Assembly (NCBI GenBank): GCA_021770065.1
Contig: JAETRR010000029.1
Span: 1 to 56,546, forward strand
Direction: 5' to 3'
Origin: Lachnoclostridium sp.
Lineage (GTDB): Bacteria; Bacillota; Clostridia; Lachnospirales; Lachnospiraceae
Length of the DNA: 56,546 nt
How positions within the stretch are numbered: position 1 is the stretch's first letter; the number at the start of each line of letters is the position of its first letter. Below, piece by piece: positions 25,630-34,467 of this stretch. The notes under the pieces were generated by a model, which saw nothing but the letters and a program-made list of their open reading frames with translations, was not told where the DNA came from and searched no databases. The position numbers and the translations under genes were made by a program.

Positions 25630-26141
25630 GCGCGCTTTCCCTCCTTTTTGTCGTAGTGTTTTCGAAGCATTCCTCTTGCCCGGTAGATTTGTGTCTGGAC
25701 TGTTTTGATACCGCGTCCCCTCTTCTCGGCGATTTCGGCTGCATCCATTTCATAATAATAGTAATCAAGGGCTATTTCATCATAGGGTGATTTTAATGAT
25801 CTGCAGGTGCGGTACAGCTCTTCTCTCACTTCTTTTTCCAGGCAGGCTTCTTCCGGCGTCGGGTTTACGTCCTCCCGGCCGGTGAAGTATTGGTCTTCTG
25901 AGGGGATTTGCTTTCTGCCGGAGTGCTTGAGGTAGTCCAGCGATTTGTTGGCAGCGATTCTGCAAATCCAGGATTTTTCGTTTCTGCCGTCAAAGGAGGT
26001 GTATTTTTCGTATGCTGACAGGAATGTTTCCTGTGCCAGATCTTCTGCCGCAAAGTAGTCTGCGGTAAATTTGTAGCAGATGGAGAATATCAGATTTTGA
26101 TATCGGTCGATCAGCTTTTCCAGTTGTTCTTCTCTGTTAAT
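25626..26141 (-). CDS. ECF RNA polymerase sigma factor, apparent ATT start
   Basis: A 171-aa sigma-70 family regulator. Region 2: LIFSICYKFTADYFAAEDLAQ then ETFLSAYEKYTSFDG; WICRIAANKSLDYL ends it. Region 4: SPYDEIALDYYYYEMDAAEI and the recognition helix KTVQTQIYRARGMLRK. The frame has no ATG, GTG or TTG before region 2. Reading from ATT at 26141 gives a normal N-terminus (M)NREEQLEKLIDR, and GGGGAGG lies 8 nt before that ATT. The nearby ATG at 26146 is out of frame and reaches a stop after 11 codons. It heads an operon with three membrane proteins. Confidence 0.82.
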   Translation of the reverse strand: MNREEQLEKLIDRYQNLIFSICYKFTADYFAAEDLAQETFLSAYEKYTSFDGRNEKSWICRIAANKSLDYLKHSGRKQIPSEDQYFTGREDVNPTPEEACLEKEVREELYRTCRSLKSPYDEIALDYYYYEMDAAEIAEKRGRGIKTVQTQIYRARGMLRKHYDKKEGKRA

Positions 26142-26289
26142 CGCATCCGCCTCCCCTCCTTTTTCCTCTTTCTCTTTTTTCTTTTGGGACAGGTAATTAT
26201 CTGTTCATTATTATAACGAAAAAGATTGGGGGGTATCTTCAATTTTTTTGTTTTTTTTCGCTTTTTTGCTTTTTGGGTATAGGGCGGAC

Positions 26290-26500
26290 GGATGCTCCGC
26301 AGAGAAGGGCCCCGTGCTTTTCCATATCCGTGTTCGGACGGTTCGCGTACACTCTGTCTGCCCCGAGCGGACATTACCTCAAAGCATAAAGACCTCATAA
26401 AAGGCTATGCGGTAATGTCCGCTCGGGGCAGACAGAGCGTTCGCGAACAGCCGGACACTTGATATCGGAAAAGCACGGGGCCCTTCTCTGCGGAGCATCC
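26290..26500. repeat. long inverted-repeat element, copy 3 (inverted orientation)
   Basis: Arms of about 89 nt (26290-26378 and 26412-26500) with few mismatches. The outer 40 bp of each arm (from GGATGCTCCGCAGAGAAGGG) are perfectly complementary up to the mismatched core. The core (GTTCGCGTACACTCTGTCTG) corresponds to the opposite arm of copies 1 and 2, so this copy is in reverse orientation. It lies between the surface-protein gene and the sigma-factor operon. No gene in it. Confidence 0.92.
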
Positions 26501-26533
26501 TGGGACTGGCAGTATGGATTTAAATGTTTCTTT

Positions 26534-26617
26534 GCTTATGTTTTTTGCTTATGTTTTTTGCTTATGTTTTTTCCTTATGTTTTTTCCTTATGTTTTTTCC
26601 TTGTGCTTTTTGGTTAT
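26534..26617. repeat. 13-bp tandem repeat
   Basis: About six units of GCTTATGTTTTTT or CCTTATGTTTTTT in a row, with the last units degenerate. They sit downstream of the transglutaminase-like gene and beside the copy-3 palindrome. On the transcribed minus strand they read as A-rich. No protein is supported here. Confidence 0.85.
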
Positions 26618-26656
26618 GCTGTTCTGCGAGGTGTTTGTTTTGGGGCCTGGCTTTTC

Positions 26657-29644
26657 TCAGTTTTGTCTGTTTTTCTTTGTTTTGAAGCTGAGAGCTATCA
26701 GTGTGCCGGACGCCGCTGTTAACAGTAATACGTAAAGCATGACAGGTGAAATGTCTCCGGTACGCGGGGATTTCACTGTGTTTGCGGATGAACTGCTGCC
26801 TCCTCCCTGGGAGGATCCGCTTTTTACTTCCTGCCAGCCGACTGCAATCGGGGATAGGCCGTATACTTTAAACCGGATGCCGTCGTCTGTCTTGGTCACT
26901 GCCGGATGTTCCACTTCTCCCGCGCGGCAGCCGTTCATATCTTCTGTAAACATGTGGGTTACTGCAAAGTTGTGTGTATCCTTTCCCGTGCCGGACGGGT
27001 AGGGCAGTGTTATGAGCAGGCCCTGTGCGGGGAAGTTGTCTTTCGTCGCTTTCTCCCATCCGAAACCGTTGATATTGATCAGGAGCTCTACATCGTAGAC
27101 TACGATATTCGCTGCCTTGATTTCGCTGAACTTTTCCTGGAGTTTCAGCTTTATCTCTTTCTCTATCTTTTCGGGCGTATTCAGATGCTCTTTATTCTTA
27201 AAGGAATCGGGTACTTTGGAAATGCCGTTTTCTACTTCTGTCCGGAAGATGGTTTCATCTTCTGTGCGGATATTGCCCTGTATATCCGGAAGGTTCGCCG
27301 GCATAGTATAATTTCTGCTTCCCTCTCCCTGAAGTACTGCTGTGTTCTGTGCGCTTTTCCAGGAGAGTTTTACCTTCCGGCTTCCTTCTGCCACTGTCTC
27401 ATAGATACCGGTCAGCCTGTCTGCCGGACACTCAAAACGGACACTTTCCTTATCTTTTTCCAGAATGCCTGTAAGCTTCAGTTCTCCGTAGAGTGTCGCC
27501 CTTGCTCCTGTAATCTGATCCAGCCGGTCGCCTGCTTTCAGGGCGCTCACGTCCCAGGACAATGCCTTAGGAGAGACCGTCAGTCTGCAGGTGCTCTCTG
27601 CCGCCAGATATTCCTCTGTTTCAGAGGCCGTGGCTGTGATCTCTGTGCTGCCGGCCTTTTGAACCGTCACCCTGCCTGTCACCGGATCAATTGCCGCCAC
27701 CGATGGATCGGAACTGCTGTAGCGGACAGACGAACCTGTCTCCGCTCCCTGAGCCGCCATCGTAAAGGCAGCGTCCCCATAAGTAACGGTCTTCGATTTT
27801 TCGGAAAAAGCAAAGTTCTTCTGCTCTTTCTGTGTGAGAGCAATTTTTATCTTTTCTATTTTAGAAGTATCGAGATTTAAAAGTTCCAGTGTCATCTTGT
27901 TCCCGTCAGCCAGAAGGCCTGTCACAATCCTGCCGTCTGCGCCCGTATAGCGGTAAATTACTGCCGGTCCGGTACCTTCCGACGGGTTATAGGCATATAC
28001 GGAATTCCCTACATTAAAGTATAAGACTCCCTTGGAACAGGAAAGCCTGGAAAAGCTCATCTCATATAGGGGCCATCCGTTTCCCAGATTTTCTATCTCA
28101 AAGCCTGCCACCTCGGTCTCTGTTCCGCTGCTTTCTCTCTTTATCAAAACTGCGCCGCTGCATATATTCGGGTTATTGCTCACAGTCTTCTTTTTGAGAT
28201 AGTATGAATCTCCTCCGACCGCATAGATGGCAGATTCTGTGATCGGGGCTGTCTTATGCCAGGAAGTGTCATATCCGATGTTACTGCATGTGATGCCATT
28301 GTCCTCCCACGCATAAGAGGCATTTCTCATGGCATCATCGCTGAGCAGAAAATATGTATGCTTTACATAACCGGTCTCTCCCGTCTGGCTGGCGGCAGTC
28401 GCGTCGTCATAGGTGAGATCTGCATGGTACCAGTTTCCGTCCAGTTTGACATAATTCCATATATGGTTCATTGACTCGCTTTTGCAGTAGCCGGTCTCTA
28501 TGCCTGCTTTTTTCAGCAGGGCGGCATAAGCCAGCGTGTATCCCTGGCAGACTCCGATCCCGTTTACCAGAGCTTCGTATGCGTTCCTCTTTTCTATGCC
28601 CAGATTGTTATTGGCATTCTGGTCGTATACCATGTGCTGCACCAGATAGTCATGGAGGGCTGTAGCTTTCTGCTCATCGGTCATGGAGCCGTTTCCGTCT
28701 ATAACCTCCGCAAACACCCTGTCTATGGCAGCCTCGTACTGTTGAACACTGTCTTTTGTGTATGATGTGCTATAAGTGAACTCACACTTCGTGATTACCC
28801 CAGTCGATCCTGTAAAATATGTACTTCCAAGCACATAAAACAAATCCGGATTATCCTGTGCCACATCCGGCCAGATATCCGCCCACTCCACGCTGGTAAG
28901 GTTAAAGCCGGACAAGTCCACTTCTGCCTGCCAGCCCTTCATGGCCGCTGTCATTGCATTCCGGGCAGACTGAATGTCTTGTGCTGTGGCGGCTGCCGGT
29001 GCAGCCGGCTCCGTAAAATAATCTATCAGCTCCTTCAGCTGTGCATCCGCTCCGGGAAGCTGCGCTCTCTGCTCTTCGTCCAGGTTCTCATAGGCATCCA
29101 TGGCTGCCTGAAGCTGCTCAAGCACTGCGGCTTCCTGCTCTTTATTAAAGCTTTTCAGTTCTTCCAGCGACGGAAGCCCTTTGAGAAGCTCCTCCACGAA
29201 AGCCGTATCTGTCTTTGTCTGAGCATCCAAAGGCTTTTCTGCCTCTGCAGCCGCACTGCCGCCCGGCTGCCCAGTCCCGGTGCTCCCACTGACGGCCGGT
29301 GTGTTCTGTGTTGGTACGGGATCATTCGTTTCTTCCGGCTCTGCAGGTTTCTCTGCTGCCGGCTCCTTACTTTCTTCCGGCTCTGCAGGATTCTCTGCTT
29401 CCGGCTCCTTCGCTTCTTCCGGCTCCGCAGGTTTCTCTGCTTCCGGCTTCTTCGTTTCCTCTTCCGTCCCGTCTTTGCCGTCGGACGTCTCCTTTGCCGC
29501 AGCGTTCTCCCCGGGGATATCACTCTCCGCCGCTGCATCCGCTGCCGCTGCGGTAATCTGCGAATAATCCGCCATTGTGCCGGTCAATCCCAGAATAAGC
29601 AGGAATACCAGTATGCTTTTACCTCGTCTCTTCCATTTGTTCAT
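26657..29644 (-). CDS. cell-wall-anchored transglutaminase-like surface protein
   Basis: 995 aa. Signal peptide 1-34; Glu/Pro/Lys-rich repeats about 60-115 (KPAEPEEAKEPEAENPAEP); helical region; transglutaminase/protease-like core with the triad in GVCQGYTLAYA (Cys), MNHIWNYVKLDG (His) and YHADLTYDD (Asp) at roughly 365-420; a bacterial Ig-like domain (SSDPSVAAIDPVTGRVTV, about 640-690); a further beta-rich region; and a C-terminal sorting signal SPRTGD, hydrophobic span and KTKKNRQN. SPxTG replaces LPxTG, as seen in several Lachnospiraceae anchors. It may cross-link or cleave peptides at the cell surface. It appears monocistronic. Confidence 0.85.
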   Translation of the reverse strand: MNKWKRRGKSILVFLLILGLTGTMADYSQITAAAADAAAESDIPGENAAAKETSDGKDGTEEETKKPEAEKPAEPEEAKEPEAENPAEPEESKEPAAEKPAEPEETNDPVPTQNTPAVSGSTGTGQPGGSAAAEAEKPLDAQTKTDTAFVEELLKGLPSLEELKSFNKEQEAAVLEQLQAAMDAYENLDEEQRAQLPGADAQLKELIDYFTEPAAPAAATAQDIQSARNAMTAAMKGWQAEVDLSGFNLTSVEWADIWPDVAQDNPDLFYVLGSTYFTGSTGVITKCEFTYSTSYTKDSVQQYEAAIDRVFAEVIDGNGSMTDEQKATALHDYLVQHMVYDQNANNNLGIEKRNAYEALVNGIGVCQGYTLAYAALLKKAGIETGYCKSESMNHIWNYVKLDGNWYHADLTYDDATAASQTGETGYVKHTYFLLSDDAMRNASYAWEDNGITCSNIGYDTSWHKTAPITESAIYAVGGDSYYLKKKTVSNNPNICSGAVLIKRESSGTETEVAGFEIENLGNGWPLYEMSFSRLSCSKGVLYFNVGNSVYAYNPSEGTGPAVIYRYTGADGRIVTGLLADGNKMTLELLNLDTSKIEKIKIALTQKEQKNFAFSEKSKTVTYGDAAFTMAAQGAETGSSVRYSSSDPSVAAIDPVTGRVTVQKAGSTEITATASETEEYLAAESTCRLTVSPKALSWDVSALKAGDRLDQITGARATLYGELKLTGILEKDKESVRFECPADRLTGIYETVAEGSRKVKLSWKSAQNTAVLQGEGSRNYTMPANLPDIQGNIRTEDETIFRTEVENGISKVPDSFKNKEHLNTPEKIEKEIKLKLQEKFSEIKAANIVVYDVELLININGFGWEKATKDNFPAQGLLITLPYPSGTGKDTHNFAVTHMFTEDMNGCRAGEVEHPAVTKTDDGIRFKVYGLSPIAVGWQEVKSGSSQGGGSSSSANTVKSPRTGDISPVMLYVLLLTAASGTLIALSFKTKKNRQN

Positions 29645-29790
29645 CTCTTTTCTCCCGTCTTTGTTTTGTATTCTTTCTCCAGGCTGCCGCTTCAGCTATA
29701 ATATATCAAGTTCACATGCGATGATATTTACAGTCCGTGGCGGATTTGAATTTTATTATATCTTAAAATATTCGTTCCGTCTACCCTTCT

Positions 29791-30681
29791 CTATAAATGC
29801 TTCACAAATTTGCCTTCTATTCCTACGTGCTCTTTGCTTACGACGAAAGCCTGTGGATCCAGAATGCGGAGTTTGCGCTTTAAGGCTGCCAGTTCGTGTT
29901 TGGAGATTACCGTAAATACAATGTTGGTGGTTTTTTCGGTGTAGCCGCCCTTGGCCTCCCAGTACGTAGCGCCGCGGACAAGATCTTTCAGGATGTAGTC
30001 CATGATCTGCTCGGGGTTTTCTTTTGTAAAAATAAATACCTCGGTGCTGATGTTCTGGCTGTGGGTGCGGTCCATAATCAGGGTACTGACTGCGGTGTAG
30101 ATGATACAGTAGATAACTACAGTAATATCAAACAGCAGGGCACAGGCCAGGTATATAAACAGGTTTACGGTCAGGGACAGACGGCCTACGCTGAAATCCT
30201 GGCGGCGTTTGGTGTAATAAACTCCCAGAATATCCATGCCGCCGCTGGAGCCGCCGCTCTGGAGGGCGATGCCGATTCCGGCTCCCGTTACGATTCCTCC
30301 GATAAGGCTGGCTGTCAGTGTGTCTTCTACCAGAGGAACAGCAGGTATGGGAATGACGGTGAGGAACATTGTCTGGCTGATAACGCAGATCAGGGTGCGC
30401 ACAAAGAAGCCCCTGCCGATGGAGCGGCAGGCAAGAAAGAAAAGGGGTATATTGAACAAAAGGTTTATGAGACCGGCGATGTCTACGTTTCCGAAATTCA
30501 GATGGGTATAGCGGATCAAAAGGGTACGCAGAATCTGGCTGATTCCCAGTACACCGCCATTGTACAGCTCTGCCGGAACTACAAAAAGATTGATTCCGAC
30601 GGAAAAGACCAGCATTCCTGCTATGGCTGTGAACAGCCGCGGCAAATCTCTCTTTTCCAGTCCCCATGAGGATATTTTCAT
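29791..30681 (-). CDS. YitT-family membrane protein
   Basis: A 296-aa protein with five or six membrane spans (DUF161, YitT_membrane; GMLVFSVGINLFVVPAELYNGG, GGSSGGMDILGVYY) followed by a cytoplasmic DUF2179 domain (about 205-290, STEVFIFTKENPEQIMDYI then GATYWEAKGGYT). Function not established in the family. GAAGGAAG precedes the ATG. It lies 35 bp downstream of xpt and is likely co-transcribed. Confidence 0.92.
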   Translation of the reverse strand: MKISSWGLEKRDLPRLFTAIAGMLVFSVGINLFVVPAELYNGGVLGISQILRTLLIRYTHLNFGNVDIAGLINLLFNIPLFFLACRSIGRGFFVRTLICVISQTMFLTVIPIPAVPLVEDTLTASLIGGIVTGAGIGIALQSGGSSGGMDILGVYYTKRRQDFSVGRLSLTVNLFIYLACALLFDITVVIYCIIYTAVSTLIMDRTHSQNISTEVFIFTKENPEQIMDYILKDLVRGATYWEAKGGYTEKTTNIVFTVISKHELAALKRKLRILDPQAFVVSKEHVGIEGKFVKHL

Positions 30682-30716
30682 TTGATTCGTCTTCCTTCTT
30701 TCTGCTGAATATTGTT

Positions 30717-31283
30717 TCAGAATATAATCTGACCGTTCTCAAAGGCCCTGATGCATGCCTGGGCGTATACGGTGATTCCCTGGCTCTCTAATTTAGCCCG
30801 GCCCGGCTGAAAAACTTTTTCAATGAGAACTCCTACACCCGCTATGGTGGCATGGGCTTTCCGTATCAGCCGGACTGCTCCTGTGGCCGCCTCGCCGTTG
30901 GCCAGGAAATCGTCTACGATCAGAATATGATCGGTATCTGAGATATAATTTTTTGCAAGGGTCAGATCATAAGAAATATCTTTTGTATAGGATGCTACTT
31001 CTGTCTGCCATACTTCTGTCTGCAGATTTTTTGATATCTGCTTTTTTAATATTACCATAGGTACGCCGAGATATCTGGCTGTAAACAGAGCCGGTGCAAT
31101 TCCGGAAGACTCGATGGTGAATACTTTTGTGATGCCCTGTCCTTTGAAATGCTCCGCCATATCCCGTCCAAGAGCTTCCATCAGTTCTATGTCCACCTGG
31201 TGATTGATAAATCCGTCTACCTTAAGGATATCCTCTCCAATGACCATTCCCTCCCACAAAATCCGTTCTTCCAGCAATTTCAT
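30717..31283 (-). CDS. xpt: xanthine phosphoribosyltransferase
   Basis: A 188-aa type I phosphoribosyltransferase for purine salvage, converting xanthine and PRPP to XMP. The PRPP-binding loop ILIVDDFLANGEAATG (near 125-140) and the N-terminal LLEERILWEGMVIGEDILKV are diagnostic. AAAGGAGAA precedes ATG. The 180-bp leader contains no purine (guanine) riboswitch, which often precedes this gene; instead there is a perfect 17-bp hairpin at 31391-31429. YitT follows. Confidence 0.93.
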   Translation of the reverse strand: MKLLEERILWEGMVIGEDILKVDGFINHQVDIELMEALGRDMAEHFKGQGITKVFTIESSGIAPALFTARYLGVPMVILKKQISKNLQTEVWQTEVASYTKDISYDLTLAKNYISDTDHILIVDDFLANGEAATGAVRLIRKAHATIAGVGVLIEKVFQPGRAKLESQGITVYAQACIRAFENGQIIF

Positions 31284-31390
31284 AAAATTCTGTTCTCCTT
31301 TTCTGTCGTAATTGAAGATTTTTTCATACCAAATATCCGAACCGGTGCGGATGCCGGCTCATTCGCCCGGGTGAATATCCTCCCGGAGGG

Positions 31391-31429
31391 TTTTATCATA
31401 TAGGGGACAATTTCCCCTATATGATAAAA
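31391..31429. repeat. perfect 17-bp inverted repeat upstream of xpt
   Basis: TTTTATCATATAGGGGA (31391-31407) and TCCCCTATATGATAAAA (31413-31429) form an uninterrupted stem with a 5-nt loop. It shares AAAA with the adjacent terminator stem. No long T-run follows on the minus strand, so it could be an operator or a leader structure. Confidence 0.85.
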
Positions 31430-31454
31430 GGGGCTGCCAGGGCAGCCCCTTTTA
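31426..31454 (-). terminator. intrinsic terminator of the sirtuin gene
   Basis: AAAAGGGGCTGCC pairs perfectly with GGCAGCCCCTTTT around a very short loop; TTTT follows on the minus strand. It lies 10 bp after the sirtuin stop. Confidence 0.85.
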
Positions 31455-31463
31455 TACTTTTCT

Positions 31464-32210
31464 TTATGCTTTTTTCCCTTCCGGCCAGACAATCTTGGGA
31501 AGCGCCGTTTTTACTTCTTCATGGAGGATTACATCAGCCTTTTCATCCATAAAATGCTCCTGGCCGTTTATGAGAACCAGACTGCTTCCCTCAAAGTACT
31601 TCACATACTGATCGCAGAGACCCGAGCTGAAGGTTGTGCCCAGAAGAAGGAGCACATCGGCCTTGGAAATTTCATTCACCGCTTTTGTCATAAGCTGGTT
31701 GTCCACCTGCTCTCCAAAGAGCAGCACCTTGGGGCGCACAGGGATCTGGCACTTCTCACATAAGGGGATCTTCTTTGCATCCCGTATGTACTCCATAGGA
31801 TATTTCTTTCCACAGCGGGGACATTCGTTGTCAAAAATTGTTCCGTGAAGGTTCAGAACATTCTTGCAGCCGGCTCTCTCCGGGAGATCGTAAACATTGT
31901 TGGTAATGGAATACTGAAGCTGCCCCATGCGCTCCAGCTCGGCAAGAGCCGAAAAACCTTCGCTGGGTTCCAGGGTTGGTTCCAGCATCTCTTTCTTATA
32001 ATACTTAAAGAATGTCTCTGTGCGGTTGGTATAGAACACGGAAGAAAAGATCTCTTCCGGGGAGTACCCGTACTCCCTCTCTACCTTGTAAGAAATCTCG
32101 GGGGCACGCATACTCTGCATTCCCGACTCCTTCATCATGTCTGTACCGCACATGGCTACCGTATAAGTGCTTTTCTCCAGAATTTCCCGAATCATTCCAT
32201 ATTGATCCAT
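31464..32210 (-). CDS. divergent Sir2-family protein
   Basis: 248 aa. Sirtuin landmarks kept: LHGTIFDNECPRCGK (active-site His and first zinc Cys pair), CEKCQ (second Cys pair), RPKVLLFGEQV, and LLLLGTTFSSGL. Changed: the NAD-binding opening, normally GAGIS...GIPDFR, is CGTDMMKESGMQSMRAPEIS, and the TQNIDxLHxxAG motif is TNNVYDLPERAG. NAD-dependent deacetylase or ADP-ribosylase activity is therefore uncertain. AGGAGG precedes ATG. Monocistronic, with a terminator behind it. Confidence 0.82.
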   Translation of the reverse strand: MDQYGMIREILEKSTYTVAMCGTDMMKESGMQSMRAPEISYKVEREYGYSPEEIFSSVFYTNRTETFFKYYKKEMLEPTLEPSEGFSALAELERMGQLQYSITNNVYDLPERAGCKNVLNLHGTIFDNECPRCGKKYPMEYIRDAKKIPLCEKCQIPVRPKVLLFGEQVDNQLMTKAVNEISKADVLLLLGTTFSSGLCDQYVKYFEGSSLVLINGQEHFMDEKADVILHEEVKTALPKIVWPEGKKA

Positions 32211-32393
32211 ATTTATACCTCCTGCAGAATCTTCGCATTCCTGAAATTATCTCGTCCCTGATTCAAGAATACATTTAACTTTTCTCTTCCTCTATTGTGC
32301 CATTAATAGTAATTTTTGTCAATATTGGCAGCCTTTCTTTTGAAGGTTTATCTATTCTGCACAAGTAAGATTTGAAAATTTGATTTTCACAGG

Positions 32394-32741
32394 CTATAGG
32401 AGTGCTTCCGTCCACTCCTTTTCCCGGAAACCCGTAAGGATCTTTTCCCCGATGATCAAAGGGCGTTTTACCAGCATGCCGTCTGTGGCAAGTAAGCGGA
32501 TTTGTTCTTCCTCGCTCATGGTCTCAAGCCTGTCCTTCAGTCCCAGTTCCCGGTATTTCATGCCGCTGGTGTTGAAAAAACGCTTGAGGGGCAGGCCGCT
32601 CTCCCTGATCCAGATTTTCAATTCTTCTTCGGTGGGATTCTGCTCCACGATATGGCGATCCTCAAATTCGATGTGGTTTGCTTCCAGCCATTTTTTTGCC
32701 TTCTGGCAGGTAGTACATTTTGGGTATTCGATGAATAACAT
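32394..32741 (-). CDS. Spx/ArsC-family protein
   Basis: 115 aa with a thioredoxin-like fold. CTTC at residues 9-12 is the CxxC redox switch of Spx/MgsR-type proteins (arsenate reductase family); KRPLIIGEKILTGFREKEW is the conserved C-terminal part. Whether it binds RNA polymerase alpha like Spx, or is an enzyme, cannot be read from the sequence. AGGAGG precedes ATG. Confidence 0.85.
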   Translation of the reverse strand: MLFIEYPKCTTCQKAKKWLEANHIEFEDRHIVEQNPTEEELKIWIRESGLPLKRFFNTSGMKYRELGLKDRLETMSEEEQIRLLATDGMLVKRPLIIGEKILTGFREKEWTEALL

Positions 32742-32761
32742 ACCTTATCCTCCTAATTTTA

Positions 32762-32794
32762 AGCCGCTGCGTGACAGCACTAAAGGGTAAAGCC
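32762..32794. repeat. family-2 palindromic repeat, partial third copy
   Basis: AGCCGCTGCGTGACAGCACT followed by AAAGGGTAAAGCCG is a close match to the reverse complement of 4189-4226 and to 15322-15352. Confidence 0.6.
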
Positions 32795-32891
32795 GCAAAA
32801 AACTGCGTCTGTAAATTGATTTGTGCAGTGTTCGGGATATTACTGTTTCACTTTCATGTGCTCTTTTACAGCAGCTGCTCTCGTGAGAACC

Positions 32892-33668
32892 TTAAAATAC
32901 CATATTCCCGGCCGCAAGATCCTTCACTATGGCAAATGCCTCCCTCACCATATAATGAGGATACATGCCGGGGGACGTGGGCGCCGGAATGGGAACGGCA
33001 TTCAATCCCTGGGCCTTGGCAATGTGCGCGGCCCGGAATACGTGAAAATCATTGGATACAATTCCTGCCAGAGCCTCCGGATTTTCCATCAGCTCTTTGC
33101 TGAAACGGATATTCTGGCTGGTGTTGACAGACTTATCCTCTTCCAGTATCCGCTCTTCGCCGATCCCCTGGTTCATTAGCCATTCCTTCATCGCCGCGGC
33201 CTCAGAAATATCCTCTCCCTGTCCCCGGCCGCCGGACACAATGACTACGGTATCCTCATGCTCCCGAAGATACTCCGCCGCCCGGGACAGGCGCTGGCTG
33301 AGCGCCTTGCTTACTCTTGTTCCCTTTACCTGGGCACCCAGCACAATCAGATATTCTACCGGCTCCCCGTTGTTTCCCGTCATTCCGCTTATAATACAGC
33401 CTTCCACAAACAGAAATCCTGCCAGGCACGCTGCCAGAAAAATACCGCCCGATATTTTTACCGCGGAGGGTATCCGCCCAAAGGCCGCATAAAGCACCGG
33501 AACGCAGCAGACAGCCCCGGCCAGGAAAAATGCCCCTCCCAGGAACAGCCAGAACCAGGAAAAAGAAGCCTGTAAGCCTGCATACAGTACTATCCCTATA
33601 TAATAGAGAACGCACACTGCTCCAAAGACCAGGAATACCGCCCCCATCCGCTCTATCTTCCGCAGCAT
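32892..33668 (-). CDS. YdcF/SanA-family (DUF218) membrane protein
   Basis: 258 aa. Three N-terminal membrane segments (about 8-30, 37-60, 75-95), then a DUF218 domain: [48 protein letters not shown] and [11 protein letters not shown]. The family is linked to envelope integrity, without a settled reaction. The start overlaps the SEC-C gene by 16 bp; ATG 33647 is an alternative. Confidence 0.85.
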   Translation of the reverse strand: MLRKIERMGAVFLVFGAVCVLYYIGIVLYAGLQASFSWFWLFLGGAFFLAGAVCCVPVLYAAFGRIPSAVKISGGIFLAACLAGFLFVEGCIISGMTGNNGEPVEYLIVLGAQVKGTRVSKALSQRLSRAAEYLREHEDTVVIVSGGRGQGEDISEAAAMKEWLMNQGIGEERILEEDKSVNTSQNIRFSKELMENPEALAGIVSNDFHVFRAAHIAKAQGLNAVPIPAPTSPGMYPHYMVREAFAIVKDLAAGNMVF

Positions 33669-34153
33669 TTCTTATACTTCTTACCGCTTCCGCAGGGACA
33701 GGGATCGTTTCTTCCAATCTTGGGCCCCTTTACAATGGTACCGGACTTTTTCTGTTCCATGTAGAGTTCTTTCCGCTTCTCTTCCGGGAAAATGGGTTCC
33801 CACTGAGGAAGCTCATAAAGCCAGTCCGCCTTTGCCGCCACCATATTCTTGTACAGCTTTTCCTTGTCAAATTTCAGAGATACAACCGTATCCTCCTCCA
33901 TGTCGTCAATGGGATTCGGTTCTGTCAGGCTGTCGTTGATACCGTCCAGGAATCCGGTCATTGTCATAATATCCTGACCATATTTCTCTGCCAGCTCTTT
34001 TACCGTACCCTTTACCTCAGTATCCGGATCCGCCAGAAGCTGCTCGTAGATGCCTTTCTCTATGTCGAAATATTTTGCCCAAAATCTCTGAATGTCTCCC
34101 TTGTTCGCTTCCTGATCGTAAGCCATGTCACGCCATTGTTTCAGTAATGCCAT
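33653..34153 (-). CDS. SEC-C motif zinc-binding protein
   Basis: 166 aa. The C-terminal 20 residues, [20 protein letters not shown], are the SEC-C zinc motif (CxC...CC) also found at the end of SecA. The remaining helical part (DUF1186/UPF0149-like in size) is not assigned. GGAG precedes the ATG. It is the first gene of a two-gene unit with the YdcF-like gene. Confidence 0.85.
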   Translation of the reverse strand: MALLKQWRDMAYDQEANKGDIQRFWAKYFDIEKGIYEQLLADPDTEVKGTVKELAEKYGQDIMTMTGFLDGINDSLTEPNPIDDMEEDTVVSLKFDKEKLYKNMVAAKADWLYELPQWEPIFPEEKRKELYMEQKKSGTIVKGPKIGRNDPCPCGSGKKYKKCCGR

Positions 34154-34419
34154 AATTTTTTCTCCATCCTTTGTTTTTTGGTTTCATACCTTGCCGGACG
34201 AAGTCCGCCAATCCCGAAGGAACATCTCCTTAGTGTCCCCCCGGATATACACAGGATTCCCGTGCTTTTATAGTATATACTAGATAGATGTGTATTTCAA
34301 CACAAATAATTTTCAGTGGGGATATCTGCAAATCAGACAGCAGGAAAAAATAACGAATCCATCCGGCAAAACAAAGGTATAAACCCACTGACTAAGGCGT
34401 CTTCAAATTTCCGGATACT

Positions 34420-34453
34420 AAAAAACGGAAACCCTGTAAAATCAAGGTTTCCG
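34420..34453 (-). terminator. intrinsic terminator downstream of the integrase
   Basis: CGGAAACC (34426-34433) pairs perfectly with GGTTTCCG (34446-34453); on the minus strand TTTTTT follows. The 34154-34565 gap otherwise holds only the candidate junction sequences listed separately. Confidence 0.75.
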
Positions 34454-34467
34454 CTGACCTTCATCAA

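Noticed and set aside
26111..26398. Minus-strand open frame ending MRLTEKNNWKS
   Set aside because: It runs through palindrome copy 3 and stops after 11 codons past the ATG; the real sigma-factor frame is another one.
26459..26722. Phe/Leu/Cys-rich rightward frame
   Set aside because: Translation of the 13-bp tandem repeat; antisense to the surface-protein end.
29155..29538. Arg-rich open frame within the surface-protein gene
   Set aside because: Frame shadow of the Glu/Pro repeat region of the true gene.
31284..31463. Purine riboswitch before xpt
   Set aside because: None of the conserved loop or junction bases of the purine aptamer is present.
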